Shown piece after piece: positions 24,576 through 33,607 of a stretch of 64,000 nt of DNA. The notes beneath the pieces are model-generated. The model made no database searches, was not told where the DNA came from, and saw only the letters and a program-made list of their open reading frames with translations. Every line of letters begins with the position of its first letter. The first letter of the stretch is position 1. Position numbers and translations under genes: made by a program. This DNA comes from Deinococcus arboris (lineage in GTDB: Bacteria; Deinococcota; Deinococci; Deinococcales; Deinococcaceae). The stretch covers positions 62,001-126,000 of the forward strand of contig NZ_WQLB01000009.1 in the NCBI RefSeq assembly GCF_009755355.1. The letters run 5' to 3'.

Positions 24576-24925
24576 CCGCGCCCTGCCCCGCCTGCGGCCT
24601 GAGCGAAGGCCTGCACCGTGACGGGTGCCAGGCCCGCCGGCCACCTGCCGCCCTGATCAACGGCACCCTCGTCGAGCGGGTGGCGTTCGACGACCGCGCG
24701 GCCGTCACCCTCCTCGTGGCCCCAGACGGGCGGGTGCTCGACGGCATGTATGCCGGCATGGAGATCGCGGCCGCCGTGGACATGGAGGCCCAGCACTTGC
24801 GCCGCACGCACTGCTACGTGCGCGTGTCGATCGTCACCGTGCGGCCCTGGTGGCGGTGGTGGGCCGCGACGCCCGCCCGGCGCCTCACGCCCAGCGTGGC
24901 CACCTGGGACAGGGGCCGCGTATGA
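24572..24925 (+). CDS. unknown early protein with N-terminal Cys/His cluster, 117 residues
   Basis: GTG start overlapping the upstream stop. CPACGLSEGLHRDGC at the N-terminus looks like a small zinc knuckle. The rest is alpha/beta (GRVLDGMYAGMEIAAAVDME) with a tryptophan-rich stretch PWWRWWAATP. Function unknown. Confidence 0.55.
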   Translation: MTAPCPACGLSEGLHRDGCQARRPPAALINGTLVERVAFDDRAAVTLLVAPDGRVLDGMYAGMEIAAAVDMEAQHLRRTHCYVRVSIVTVRPWWRWWAATPARRLTPSVATWDRGRV

Positions 24926-25146
24926 CCCCGCGCCGCTACCGCTGGCTGACGGAGGGCGAGGTCTACCGCTTTCAGATGGACGCCCGAAGGACAGGCACGC
25001 CCGAGCGGCGTGGGCAGCTCTGCCGCCTACTGACCCTCTCGGCTCCACACGCCAGCTTTCCCGGCTCTCGCAACGTGCTGATCGAGTTCTCAGACGGCTA
25101 CACGATGGTCACGGTGCCGGGCGTCCTGAAGAAGGTGACCGCCTGA
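24922..25146 (+). CDS. unknown early protein, 74 residues
   Basis: ATGA overlap at the start. Basic N-terminus (TPRRYRWLTEGEVYRFQMDA) and a beta C-terminus (VLIEFSDGYTMVTVPGVLKK). Lies just before rusA. No family recognised. Confidence 0.55.
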   Translation: MTPRRYRWLTEGEVYRFQMDARRTGTPERRGQLCRLLTLSAPHASFPGSRNVLIEFSDGYTMVTVPGVLKKVTA

Positions 25147-25148
25147 AG

Positions 25149-25670
25149 ATGACTCCGACCGAGCTGCACGAGTACATGCAGCGTTTCCCACACCTGTTCC
25201 CACAGCGGCGGCCCGTCCCCGCCGCTGGCGGGGCGGGTGTGTCTGGCGTGCCGGGCCCCTTGTCCGCACCCAGCCCCGCCGCGCTGCAGCTCACGCTCCC
25301 CTACCCGCCCAGCGTCAACCGCATCTGGCGGGCCGTCGTGGTGCGCGTCGCCGGCGAGGCCAGGGCGCGCGTGCTGCTCAGTCAAGCGGGCCGCCGCTAC
25401 CGTGCCAAGGTTCTGGCCATCGTGGCAGACCTTGGTGGCCCTTCCCTGCCGGCAGGCGCCCGCCTGGCCGTGCATCTCCACGCCTGCCCACCTGACCGGC
25501 GCAAGCGGGACCTTTCAAACATCCCAAAAGCCCTGGAAGACGCCCTGACGCACGCGCAGGTCTGGGCTGACGACTCGCTGATTGACGACCTGCGCGTGAC
25601 GCGCGGCCCCGTCCTGCGCGGCGGCTGCGTTCTCGTCACCATCACGCCCCTGGAGGCTTCCCACCTATGA
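25149..25670 (+). CDS. rusA: RusA-family Holliday junction endonuclease
   Basis: A 173-residue protein; the C-terminal 125 residues are RusA. The family's N-terminal pattern appears as LTLPYPPSVNRIWR and the acidic cluster as KRDLSNIPKALEDAL followed by WADDSLIDDLRV, giving D121, D131 and D141/D142 as likely magnesium ligands. The first ~45 residues are an extra proline-rich extension. Resolves recombination intermediates before packaging. Confidence 0.88.
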   Translation: MTPTELHEYMQRFPHLFPQRRPVPAAGGAGVSGVPGPLSAPSPAALQLTLPYPPSVNRIWRAVVVRVAGEARARVLLSQAGRRYRAKVLAIVADLGGPSLPAGARLAVHLHACPPDRRKRDLSNIPKALEDALTHAQVWADDSLIDDLRVTRGPVLRGGCVLVTITPLEASHL

Positions 25671-26248
25671 CCACCCACCACGCGCGCCAGGAGGCCGTTC
25701 CCATGCTGCACAAAGACGACAAACCCGACCTCTACCGCCTGCTGGCCGTGTTCAGTGGTATCCCGATGCCCGTCCTCCCCGCCTTGGTGGCCGCTCGCCT
25801 TCACTCCGGGGACCAGAGAGAGCCGATCAGCGACCATCAGCGCGGCCTGCTGCGGTGGCTGGCGGGCCAGGGCCGTATCCGCTGGGTGAACTGGGGACCA
25901 GACGGCGCCGGCTACGTCCTGACCGGCTACGGCGAAACCCGGCTGGTCACCTATGAAGCCCAGTACGGCCCCGCACACGCCCCCCGGCGCGGCCCGCCCC
26001 TGCGCGAGGTGCTGGTCCATCGGCTCCTGGACGGCTTTGACCTGACAACAGCGCGCAGCCTGCACGCCGCGCTGGTGGCCGCCGAGATGCTCACCGCCGG
26101 CGAGACGGCGACCCGCGCGCACGGCGACCTACTGGTGCTGCTGGCCGCGCGGGGCCACGTCGCGCGGGCAGGGGACGGCTACACGCGCACCGAGCTGGGC
26201 GAACTGGCGCTTGACGCCCACCAGAAGGCCACACGGGGCCGCCCATGA
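25667..26248 (+). CDS. unknown early protein, 193 residues
   Basis: ATGA overlaps at both ends. Contains winged-helix-like segments (ISDHQRGLLRWLAGQGRIRW with GYVLTGYGETRL; LLVLLAARGHVARAGDGYTR), suggesting DNA binding. Position after rusA at the end of the early operon. Confidence 0.55.
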   Translation: MTTHHARQEAVPMLHKDDKPDLYRLLAVFSGIPMPVLPALVAARLHSGDQREPISDHQRGLLRWLAGQGRIRWVNWGPDGAGYVLTGYGETRLVTYEAQYGPAHAPRRGPPLREVLVHRLLDGFDLTTARSLHAALVAAEMLTAGETATRAHGDLLVLLAARGHVARAGDGYTRTELGELALDAHQKATRGRP

Positions 26249-27807
26249 CGGAGCCCACCTGGAAGCGCGTGCAGCGCGAAGCCCGCGAAGCCGACGAGCG
26301 CCGCCAGGGCCAGAAGAAGCGCGTGGTCTACTCGGCCGCCCTGCTGGCCCTCAAGCCCGGCGACCGTGTGTACTACATGCCCAAGCGCATGGACGTGCCC
26401 CATGCCGGCGAGCAGGTGACCGTTGCACGCGGCCCCCGACGCGACGTCCGCAACGCCACGGTGCGCCTGCGATTTCCCACTGATGAGCAGCGCACCGTCC
26501 CGCTCTCTCAGGTCAGCCTGACCGCGCCCAGCGACGACGTGGCCCCCTTCGTGCAGGAGGCCCGGCGGATGCCCGGCTGGAAACGCCTGCTCGAAGTCGT
26601 CGGGCTGGCCCAAGCGGCGCACGCGGCCGCTGCGGCGGAAGTGCTGAAAGACGGCGAGGAGACCGATGTGCCCGAATTGGGCCCATTCCTCCAGCAGGCC
26701 GAGGAGCGCGCCCGCCAGATGGCTGGCACGGTGGCCGCGCGGGCACAGCGCAAAGCGCTGGCCAAAGACCTTGCGGTGGCCCTCCTGCGGGCGGCCCAGG
26801 AGGATGCGACAGCGGCGGCGGCGAAGCGGGGCGGGCGTGGAGGAAAGGGCGCTGTCCCAGCCCCCAGCCATCTGCCGGTGCCCACCGAGGAAGCCGCCCG
26901 CGCCCAGATGACCCAGGAGCACCGGGCGATGATCAACCGCATCGCCCTCAGCATCCACCGGCGCTGGTTCCTCTCAGACGCCGAACTGCTGGCCGTCAGT
27001 GAAGAGGAGCGCGAGGAGCGGCGGATCCAGGGCACCCTGAGGCAGATCATCGCCCTGGGTGAACGGGAAACGGGCAGCCCCCATACCCAGAGCGCCGAGG
27101 GCCCCCGCAAGGGAAACGCCCTGCACGGCGACCGCTATGACCACCTGCTGCGGGCCACCCAGCTGGGCAGCGAACTGGCGACCGCCGTGCTGGCCGGGCA
27201 CACCGACCAGGCGCTGACCCTGGCCCTGATGGTGCGCGAGCACCGCCTCCAATACCTAGTGGCCACGAAGGCCATGAACCGAACCCGCATCAAGCACGGC
27301 TCGGGCCGCTACTTTCACGGCGACGTGCTCTCGGTGCGCGAAGAACACGCGGTGCATGACGCGGACGGGGTCTTCATCCGCTACGACGGCATGACCCAGT
27401 ATTACGTGCGCCTGATCGTGCTGTACGGGCCAGACGGGCACACGTTGGAGGTGGCCAACCACGAGGAGCTGGAGGCCGTGACCGGCACGGCGGCAGGCCT
27501 GCGCGCCTGGGGCAGCCTGTGCCGATGGATGGTGGACCTGAGCGAGCGCGCCGACGGCCGCCAGCCGGGTCGCCGGCAGGACGATGACGAGGCTCTGATT
27601 TACCGCGACCACGACGGGCACCTGGAAGCGCGGGCCAGCCTGAAAGGCTATCCAGATCTGCTGCTGGCGTTTGAGGTGCTGCGCCGCGCGCTAGAAGTGG
27701 AGTTACCAGCCCAGGACATCACCTCGCCTGAGTTGGGGGAGGCGCCGCTGCCGGGCTTTCACCCCCCGCTGGAGCCAGACAGCAAGAATCAGGGCAGCGT
27801 AGGCTGA
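26245..27807 (+). CDS. large protein of unknown function, 520 residues
   Basis: The largest early gene without a recognised family. Residues 30-90 form a small beta domain (LKPGDRVYYMPKRMDVPHAG), 100-190 are helical and alanine-rich, a Gly/Lys-rich linker follows, and the C-terminal 300 residues are mixed (YDHLLRATQLGSELATAVLA, EARASLKGYPDLLLAFEVLR). No nucleotide-binding motif or signal peptide found. It ends the overlapping chain, one base short of the next ATG. Confidence 0.6.
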   Translation: MTEPTWKRVQREAREADERRQGQKKRVVYSAALLALKPGDRVYYMPKRMDVPHAGEQVTVARGPRRDVRNATVRLRFPTDEQRTVPLSQVSLTAPSDDVAPFVQEARRMPGWKRLLEVVGLAQAAHAAAAAEVLKDGEETDVPELGPFLQQAEERARQMAGTVAARAQRKALAKDLAVALLRAAQEDATAAAAKRGGRGGKGAVPAPSHLPVPTEEAARAQMTQEHRAMINRIALSIHRRWFLSDAELLAVSEEEREERRIQGTLRQIIALGERETGSPHTQSAEGPRKGNALHGDRYDHLLRATQLGSELATAVLAGHTDQALTLALMVREHRLQYLVATKAMNRTRIKHGSGRYFHGDVLSVREEHAVHDADGVFIRYDGMTQYYVRLIVLYGPDGHTLEVANHEELEAVTGTAAGLRAWGSLCRWMVDLSERADGRQPGRRQDDDEALIYRDHDGHLEARASLKGYPDLLLAFEVLRRALEVELPAQDITSPELGEAPLPGFHPPLEPDSKNQGSVG

Positions 27808-28283
27808 TGGACGTGAAACGTCTTCTCCTGACCCTTGCCCTCAGCACGTCGGTGGCCTGTGCGCAGCTTCAGGTCACGACGCCTGCTACAGCAGCTTGCG
27901 CCCCAGACGCAACGCCGGTACTAGGCATTGCTCTGGACAGCTTTCTGGACGGCGACTACAACATTGACGTCACCAACGCCCTAGAACGCGCACTGCGCCG
28001 GGCAGGCTTCAAGGTCTATCCTCACTATGAATTTGAGCTCCTTGACAAGGCCAGCATTGGGCTGTCTGGGGAGGTCAATCACTGGCGTAGCTCAGCTGGC
28101 AATCGCTCTGAGCGTGTAGGGGATGCACATTTAGTCATCACCGATCTCAGCACCGGCGAACACCTACTGAATCTCGACCAGAAGCGCGCCACATTCGTGC
28201 TGAGCGCGCCCAGCCTTGACGCATTTATCCGCGACGTGGTGGCCGCCCTAAGCAAAAAATTCTGTCAAAACGGGGGGGCTTGA
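27807..28283 (+). CDS. exported protein, 158 residues
   Basis: A signal peptide (MDVKRLLLTLALSTSVACAQ) precedes a soluble domain with ATPVLGIALDSFLDGDYNID, a segment resembling penicillin-binding-protein activator or TolB-like nucleotide-free folds (ALERALRRAGFKVYPHYEFE). Lower GC than the operon it follows. Probably envelope-located and possibly lysogenic or host-modifying; not assigned. Confidence 0.6.
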   Translation: MDVKRLLLTLALSTSVACAQLQVTTPATAACAPDATPVLGIALDSFLDGDYNIDVTNALERALRRAGFKVYPHYEFELLDKASIGLSGEVNHWRSSAGNRSERVGDAHLVITDLSTGEHLLNLDQKRATFVLSAPSLDAFIRDVVAALSKKFCQNGGA

Positions 28284-28742
28284 CAAATTTCCCCATAAAT
28301 CGCCTAATTCTGATTAAGCTGCACAACGTGTATCGAGAAAAGTTCCTGCCTAGCGCAGGGCTTTGTCGTTTGGGCAGCATAGCTTTCTGGATCTGTGCCA
28401 CCGCGTGACGATGCTGGTGGCCTGCGAGGCCATGCCAACCCTGGCCCGCAGCCACGTGGAGCGCGCCGACTTGTAGCACAGGTCCATGCCCAACCAGGCC
28501 GCACCTACCGCCCAGTCCACAAGGCCACCGCGTGACCAGCACACTACCCCTCGGAACGATTTCCCGTTCTGAGGCGTAAGGAAAGTCAGCACGGCCCGCC
28601 CGAGTGAAGGCGGTTTCCACCTACCCCCGCCCCGTGCGGGGCTTTTTTGTGCCTGCTGAGTGCAGCTCGCCGCCGCCGTATGCCCGTGAAGGCCCAGGCT
28701 GGACCGGCGACCCCAAAGGCAGAACTTGGAGAGGTGCACCAC
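28284..28742. other. gene-poor segment before the packaging genes
   Basis: No frame here combines a ribosome site with protein-like composition; only very short ones occur, such as 28 codons from about 28488. It starts AT-rich just after the exported-protein stop and contains several short inverted repeats and a terminator. Its position upstream of terminase is where a cos or pac site could lie, but no signature was recognised. Confidence 0.35.
28629..28648 (+). terminator. Rho-independent terminator of the early operon
   Basis: Stem GCCCC/GGGGC with loop GTGC followed by six T, 345 bases after the exported-protein gene. Placed to end early transcription before the late genes. Confidence 0.75.
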
Positions 28743-28763
28743 ATGTCCACGCTGGTAGAGCGC

Positions 28764-28994
28764 TTAGATTTGACCAGCATCAATAGCCGCTCGCGCCTTC
28801 ACCAAACCGGCCTCGTTGCTGATAGTCCGTGAATCGTCTCCGAGAACCTTCTCTGTCACATCCTCATCGTCAACCACGATTTGAACGACCCACTGCGTCT
28901 GCACAGGAGCGGGGCGTGCTATGAGGGACGAACCCCGAAAGCCAAGTGGCTGTTGAGAGATTCTGATCTTGCGGCCAGCGTAAGTTTCTTCCAT
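28764..28994 (-). CDS. possible small reverse-strand protein, 76 residues
   Basis: The C-terminal half reads like real protein (QTQWVVQIVVDDEDVTEKVL, then NEAGLVKARAAIDAGQ) and codon composition is less extreme than in shadow frames. There is no clear ribosome site at the ATG and the frame continues upstream to about 29201 with poorer composition. It would be transcribed against the phage genes. Low confidence. Confidence 0.3.
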   Translation of the reverse strand: MEETYAGRKIRISQQPLGFRGSSLIARPAPVQTQWVVQIVVDDEDVTEKVLGDDSRTISNEAGLVKARAAIDAGQI

Positions 28995-29254
28995 GTGCGC
29001 AGACTGACAGAAGACGAATGGGCCTGCACCAGCACGCGCAAAACCCACGTGCGGGAAGCACGCCCAGTGGATACGCCAGTTTTTTCTGTGCTGGACAAGT
29101 ATGCGTTGGCGCATCCCTGCGCGCGCTGGCTGAGTAGACAACCTATCTGGGTAAAAGAAGGGGATCCCGCTGCCCTGCCCCATGGGGCAGGCAAAGCTCA
29201 CCCCACAACTACGCTGTTTTCCCTTGTGCCCACCTGAAGGCGTTCACTTCAGCC

Positions 29255-29407
29255 ATGACCTTACCTACACCCCGGATCAAGTACTGGCCCTCCCCCCGCA
29301 AGCACGCCCCTATGCAACGCATCTTCCTCGGTAAGACCTACCTCGTCCTGCACGTGCGGTGGTCCGGTGATCAATGGCTTCACGAACTCACCCCCGCTCA
29401 GCGCTGA
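29255..29407 (+). CDS. possible small basic protein, 50 residues
   Basis: An ATG-to-TGA frame encoding a basic, tryptophan-containing protein (RIKYWPSPRKHAPMQRIFLG, VRWSGDQWLHELTPAQR). The ribosome site is weak (AAGG, 14 bases away). It sits in the poorly coding stretch between early and late genes. Might be a small accessory gene. Confidence 0.35.
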   Translation: MTLPTPRIKYWPSPRKHAPMQRIFLGKTYLVLHVRWSGDQWLHELTPAQR

Positions 29408-29511
29408 CTTCGTCTTCTTCCAGCGCGCATCTCTTAGCAGGTTCGATTAGGGCGTATGGGTATGAAACTCTCCTGAATCTGGTGGAGAGCGCCTGCTCCT
29501 AAACTAGGCGG

Positions 29512-29814
29512 ATGAGTCCTTTCACCTTTACTGTCCCAGGGGACCCCACCAACACTAACCACAGTGCCAATTTTGTCGCTCAGAACGGCTTTCTAGACGT
29601 TGAGATAGGTGGTTATATCTATCAATTCTCGCAGGAGTACGGGGATTACGTTCTTCGTCTCCCTCATCAAGCTCCGTATAACGCCGTTCAAACGCTTTCC
29701 ACTTTGAACAATAACGTCAAACCCCCTAGTGGCAAGATTGTCATCCAGGTTTCGACCACTACCGTCACTGACAGCGCTACTGCTCTCGCGGTGAAAGTGC
29801 TGGTGGTGCCCTAA
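29512..29814 (+). CDS. small beta-rich protein of unknown function, 100 residues
   Basis: AGGCGG precedes the ATG. The protein is polar and beta-rich (FTFTVPGDPTNTNHSANFVA, GKIVIQVSTTTVTDSATALA) without a signal peptide. GC is clearly lower than for neighbouring late genes, suggesting recent acquisition. No family recognised. Confidence 0.55.
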   Translation: MSPFTFTVPGDPTNTNHSANFVAQNGFLDVEIGGYIYQFSQEYGDYVLRLPHQAPYNAVQTLSTLNNNVKPPSGKIVIQVSTTTVTDSATALAVKVLVVP

Positions 29815-29832
29815 CCTTCTCCACTCTCTCTG

Positions 29833-29863
29833 CCCCCTGCCCATGCTTCTGTGCGGCAGGGGG
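29833..29863 (+). other. hairpin before the terminase genes
   Basis: Perfect arms CCCCCTGCC (29833-29841) and GGCAGGGGG (29855-29863), 23 bases before the terminase small subunit ATG. Not followed by T. The same arm sequences form the terminator at 59893-59933 that ends the structural operon. Confidence 0.5.
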
Positions 29864-29885
29864 ATGCCATTTCAGGAGGTGATTC

Positions 29886-30458
29886 ATGCCCCGCGGCGAC
29901 AAGAAAGCCAAGCCCTCAACCAAGAAGCCGGACAAAAAGGCTGGTGGCAGCGGCGGGGCGAAGCCCCAGCGGGCCCGGCCCCACTACGACTGGACGGCCA
30001 TCCGCCGCGAGTACATCCGAGGCGGCGACGAGGTGACGCTGAAGGCCCTGAGTGACAAACCTGGGGCCCCCACCCATGACGCTCTAAAAGCCCGTAGCAG
30101 CCGCGAAGATTGGGCCGAACTGCGCGCCGAGTTTCGTCACCAGGTGGCCACCCGGATGCAGCAGTTGGACCTCGACACGGTGGAAGAGGTGCGGGCACGC
30201 CACTCGCAGCTGGGCCGGCGGATGCAGGAGCTGGCCGAAAGCGGCATGGACTACCTCGACCTCTCCGACCTGGGGGCCTTCGGGGTCGCGCGTCTGGCCA
30301 CGGCTGGAGCACAGTTGGAACGCCAGGCGCGGGGCATGGAGGAGTACACCGTCCGGATTGAGGACCTGCGCTCGCCGGCCGACGTGAAGAAGCTGCCGAA
30401 AGAACAGCTGCTGGAACTGATCGAGCGGAGGCGGAAGGCTCGTGGCGCGCAAGCGTGA
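29886..30458 (+). CDS. terS: terminase small subunit
   Basis: A 190-residue DNA-recognition subunit, assigned mainly by position and form: lysine-rich start (PRGDKKAKPSTKKPDKKAGG), a helix-turn-helix-like part (YDWTAIRREYIRGGDEVTLK, DALKARSSREDWAELRAEFR) and a long C-terminal coiled coil ending in a basic tail. AGGAGG before the ATG. Overlaps the large-subunit GTG by 17 bases. Confidence 0.78.
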   Translation: MPRGDKKAKPSTKKPDKKAGGSGGAKPQRARPHYDWTAIRREYIRGGDEVTLKALSDKPGAPTHDALKARSSREDWAELRAEFRHQVATRMQQLDLDTVEEVRARHSQLGRRMQELAESGMDYLDLSDLGAFGVARLATAGAQLERQARGMEEYTVRIEDLRSPADVKKLPKEQLLELIERRRKARGAQA

Positions 30459-32097
30459 GGTGTGGCCCGAGTGGCTTGACGAAGACCTGCTGTTCGCTGA
30501 ACTGGCCGAACGAGAGCTAGAGGAACGCGGCGAGCTGCCCGAGCCACAAGAAGTGAAGCCGCTGACGCTGCGCGAGTTTGTCCACGAGTTCTGGGACGTC
30601 CTGGAACCCGGCACGCCCCTCGCCTGGGGCTGGGCCCTCGACGCCATGTGCCTGCATTTGGAAGCGGCCGCCCGTCGCGAGATCAAGCGCCTGATCATCA
30701 ACGTCCCGCCCGGCACGATGAAAAGCTCGCTGTGTAACGTCTTTTTCCCTGCCTGGGTTTGGGCAGAATTGGACGCGGGCGAGCGCTTCCTGGCCACGGC
30801 CTTCAATGAATCCCTGTCCATCCGCGACAGCATGAGCTGCCGGCGCCTGGTGGAGTCTCCCGAATACCAGGAACGGTACGGCGAGCGGGTGCAGCTCACC
30901 CGCGACCAGAACAGCAAGTCCCAGTTCGACACCACGGCGCGCGGCCGCCGCCTGGTCAAGCCGATTACCAGCGCCACCGGGGCACGCGGCAACATCCTGC
31001 TGATTGACGACCCGAACAACGCGGCCGAGATCGACAGCCGCGCCCACCGCCGCACCATCACGCGGGCCTACGACCAGAGCCTCAGCCGACGCGGGGCCGA
31101 CCCCAAGCGCTACGTGCAGATCGTCATCATGCAGCGCCTGCACGAGGAAGACCTGACCGGTCATCTGGAGCGTAAGGGCGGCTGGGTCATCCTCCGGTTG
31201 CCCGAGAAATACGAGCCCGAATACCACACGGTGACGCCCATCTGGGAGGATCCGCGCAAGGAGCCGGGCGAACTGCTGTTTCCCGAGTTCCGCGACGAGG
31301 CCGATTATCAGCAGGCTGAGCTGGATCTGGGCACCTTCGGCACGGCAGGCCAGCTACAGCAGCGGCCCGTCCCCGAAGGGGGCGGGGTGGTCAAGGGCTG
31401 GTGGTGGCGCTATCACGCCCCGGCCGAGCTGCTGCCCTCGCTGCCGCCGCTGTACCTGAAGGTGGTGGCTGAAGACGGCAGCGTCACCGAAGTGGAAGCC
31501 GTGGTGGTCCCCACCCCGGAGGCTTTCGACTTTGAGCTGACCAGCTGGGACTTTGCGTTCAAGGAAAAAAAGGACAGCGACTTCGTGGTGGGCCAGGCCT
31601 GGGGCAGTCGGGGTGCCGACACCTTCCTGCGGGGCCAGGTGCGCGGCCGCTGGGATTACGTCAAGTCCAAGGCGGCGCTCGTCGGCTTCTCGGAGGCCTG
31701 GCCCGGCATCCCCGAGCATCTGGTCGAAGACAAGGCCAACGGCACCGCAATCATGACCGACCTGCGCAGCACGCTGACGGGTCTGATCGGCTACGACCCC
31801 CCCGGCAGCAAGCAGTCGCGGGTGGCCACCGAGAGCAGCACCATTGAGGGCGGCAACGTGTACCTCCCCCACCCCAACCTGGCGCCCTGGGTGGCCAGCG
31901 AGTACTTGAAGGAATGGGCGCAGTTTCCCAACGGCGCAAACGACGATCAGGTGGACGCCACCACACAGGCCCTTCAGCGCCTCAAGCAGAAGCGCAAGGC
32001 CTGGACACAGCAGCAGGGCAAGAGTCAGGCCCAACCCACCGCCCTCCCCGGTCTCACTGGCCTGGGTGGACAGAAGACCAGCGCCTGGCGGCGATAA
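30442..32097 (+). CDS. terL: terminase large subunit
   Basis: A 551-residue packaging motor. ATPase: Walker A NVPPGTMKSS at 87-96 and Walker B ILLIDDP at 185-191. Nuclease domain acidic residues: SWDFAFKEKKDSDF (D370, D380), VEDKANG (D430) and NDDQVDA (D501-D505). The GTG start lies within the small-subunit gene. Cuts concatemers and drives DNA into the prohead through the portal encoded next. Confidence 0.93.
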   Translation: MARKREVWPEWLDEDLLFAELAERELEERGELPEPQEVKPLTLREFVHEFWDVLEPGTPLAWGWALDAMCLHLEAAARREIKRLIINVPPGTMKSSLCNVFFPAWVWAELDAGERFLATAFNESLSIRDSMSCRRLVESPEYQERYGERVQLTRDQNSKSQFDTTARGRRLVKPITSATGARGNILLIDDPNNAAEIDSRAHRRTITRAYDQSLSRRGADPKRYVQIVIMQRLHEEDLTGHLERKGGWVILRLPEKYEPEYHTVTPIWEDPRKEPGELLFPEFRDEADYQQAELDLGTFGTAGQLQQRPVPEGGGVVKGWWWRYHAPAELLPSLPPLYLKVVAEDGSVTEVEAVVVPTPEAFDFELTSWDFAFKEKKDSDFVVGQAWGSRGADTFLRGQVRGRWDYVKSKAALVGFSEAWPGIPEHLVEDKANGTAIMTDLRSTLTGLIGYDPPGSKQSRVATESSTIEGGNVYLPHPNLAPWVASEYLKEWAQFPNGANDDQVDATTQALQRLKQKRKAWTQQQGKSQAQPTALPGLTGLGGQKTSAWRR

Positions 32098-32112
32098 GGA
32101 GGCGCCGAGCCT

Positions 32113-33447
32113 ATGACCCAACCACAGACCGCGAAGATTGACCTCAGCATCCTCGGCAGCGGCGGCGCTGGCAGCAACTGGCGCCGTGAGTTCCTACCCG
32201 AAGAAGGCGTGTACGCCGCGCAACTGTACCAAGAGATGCGCGACACCGACCCCATCATCGGCGGCGTGTTCCTGGCGCTCGAAGCCATGTTCCGCCAGGT
32301 GGAGTGGCAGGAGGTGCCGGCCAATGACACCCCGGAGGCGCTGGACTGGGCTGAATATCTGCGCCAGTGCCGTGAGGACATGAGCCACACCTTTCCGAGC
32401 TTCACGGCTGACGTGCTGACCATGTTCGTGCACGGCTGGAGCTACTTCGAGGTCGTGTACAAGGTGCGGCGCGGCCCGAACGAGAAAGACGCCCGCTACC
32501 GCAGCGCCTATACGGACGGGCGCCTGGGCTGGCGTAAGTTCGCCCTGCGACCACAGCGCACGCTCTCGCGTTGGGAATACGACGGCGACGGCGGCATTCA
32601 GGGGCTGTGGCAGAGCACCCGCAAGGGCCTCGTGTTCCTGCCCATCCAGCGCTGCCTGCACTTCCGCACCACCGAAGCTGGTGGTCACCCGGAGGGCCGG
32701 AGTCTGCTGGTCAATGCCCGGCGATCATTCCGCTTCCAGTCTCGGCTGGAGGAGTTTGAAGCCATCGGCATTGAGCGCGATCTGGCCGGGTTGCCGCTGG
32801 TGGAAGTACCCGTCGAGCTGCTGAGCCAGAACGCCACCGCCGAGCAGCAGGCCACCCTGCGCGTGATCGAGCAGCAGGCGGCGGCGGTGCGGGCCGACGA
32901 GCGGGCCTACGTCCTGATGCCGAGCAGCCAGTACGTGGTGCAGGACTATGACGAGGCCAAAGGCACGACCAGCACCAAGGCGATGCCCACGGGCTACAAG
33001 TTCAGCCTGGTCACGTCGGGTGGCACACGCGCCCACGACACCGACGCCATCATCAAGCGCTATTCGCAGCGCCTGGCCACGTCGCTGCTGGCGACCTTCT
33101 TGCTGCTGGGCGGCAGCGAGGGTAAAGGCGCCCAGGCCCTGAGCGGCGACCTCACCGACCTGTTTGAACTGGCTGGGACTGGCTTTCTGGACGGCATGAC
33201 CGCCGTGGTCAACCGCTTCGCCGTGGGCAATCTGATGCAGGTCAACGGCGTGCCCCGAGAGCTGTGGCCCAGGCTGGAGCACAAAGGGCTCAGCGAGGCC
33301 GCGCTGGAGCAGTTCCTGGTCCGAGTGAACGATGCCCTGAAGGCCGGCACTATCTCGGCCGACACCAACCTAGAAACTGCCATGCGCCAGAAGCTCGGTG
33401 TGCCTGAGCGTGAAGACACCGACGACGCGGACGAAGACCCGTCCTAA
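32113..33447 (+). CDS. phage portal protein (DUF935-like)
   Basis: A 444-residue protein in the invariable place after terminase. Portal-like features: EEGVYAAQLYQEMRDTDPII, GVFLALEAMFRQVEWQEV, then TMFVHGWSYFEVVYKVRRGP, and a long C-terminal helix (LGGSEGKGAQALSGDLTDLF). The resemblance is to the DUF935/Mu-type portal family. AAGGAGG before the ATG. Twelve copies would form the DNA channel. Confidence 0.85.
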   Translation: MTQPQTAKIDLSILGSGGAGSNWRREFLPEEGVYAAQLYQEMRDTDPIIGGVFLALEAMFRQVEWQEVPANDTPEALDWAEYLRQCREDMSHTFPSFTADVLTMFVHGWSYFEVVYKVRRGPNEKDARYRSAYTDGRLGWRKFALRPQRTLSRWEYDGDGGIQGLWQSTRKGLVFLPIQRCLHFRTTEAGGHPEGRSLLVNARRSFRFQSRLEEFEAIGIERDLAGLPLVEVPVELLSQNATAEQQATLRVIEQQAAAVRADERAYVLMPSSQYVVQDYDEAKGTTSTKAMPTGYKFSLVTSGGTRAHDTDAIIKRYSQRLATSLLATFLLLGGSEGKGAQALSGDLTDLFELAGTGFLDGMTAVVNRFAVGNLMQVNGVPRELWPRLEHKGLSEAALEQFLVRVNDALKAGTISADTNLETAMRQKLGVPEREDTDDADEDPS

Positions 33448-33457
33448 GGAGGCCTGT

Positions 33458-33598
33458 ATGCATTCACCCATCCCACCCCGCCCTGTTACTGAAGTGCCCA
33501 GCCCAGGCGTCCGCACCCCGTCCCCTGGCCCAGCGCCCTCGCCTGGTGGTCAGACCCCTCGGCCCGGCAGCATCGTGCCCCCCACGTCGCCCTGGTAG
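33458..33598 (+). CDS. proline-rich 46-residue protein
   Basis: A short gene with a perfect ribosome site (AAGGAGG, seven bases before the ATG). A quarter of residues are proline, in a repeated S-P-G-x(n)-P pattern (VPSPGVRTPSPGPAPSPGGQ). Probably disordered. Lies between portal and protease; role unknown. Confidence 0.55.
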   Translation: MHSPIPPRPVTEVPSPGVRTPSPGPAPSPGGQTPRPGSIVPPTSPW

Positions 33599-33607
33599 GA
33601 GGCCACC

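Noticed and set aside
28881..29237. A 118-codon plus-strand frame in the gap before terminase
   Set aside because: It begins at TTG without a ribosome site and overlaps the antisense frame at 28764-28994, whose composition looks slightly more protein-like; neither is secure.
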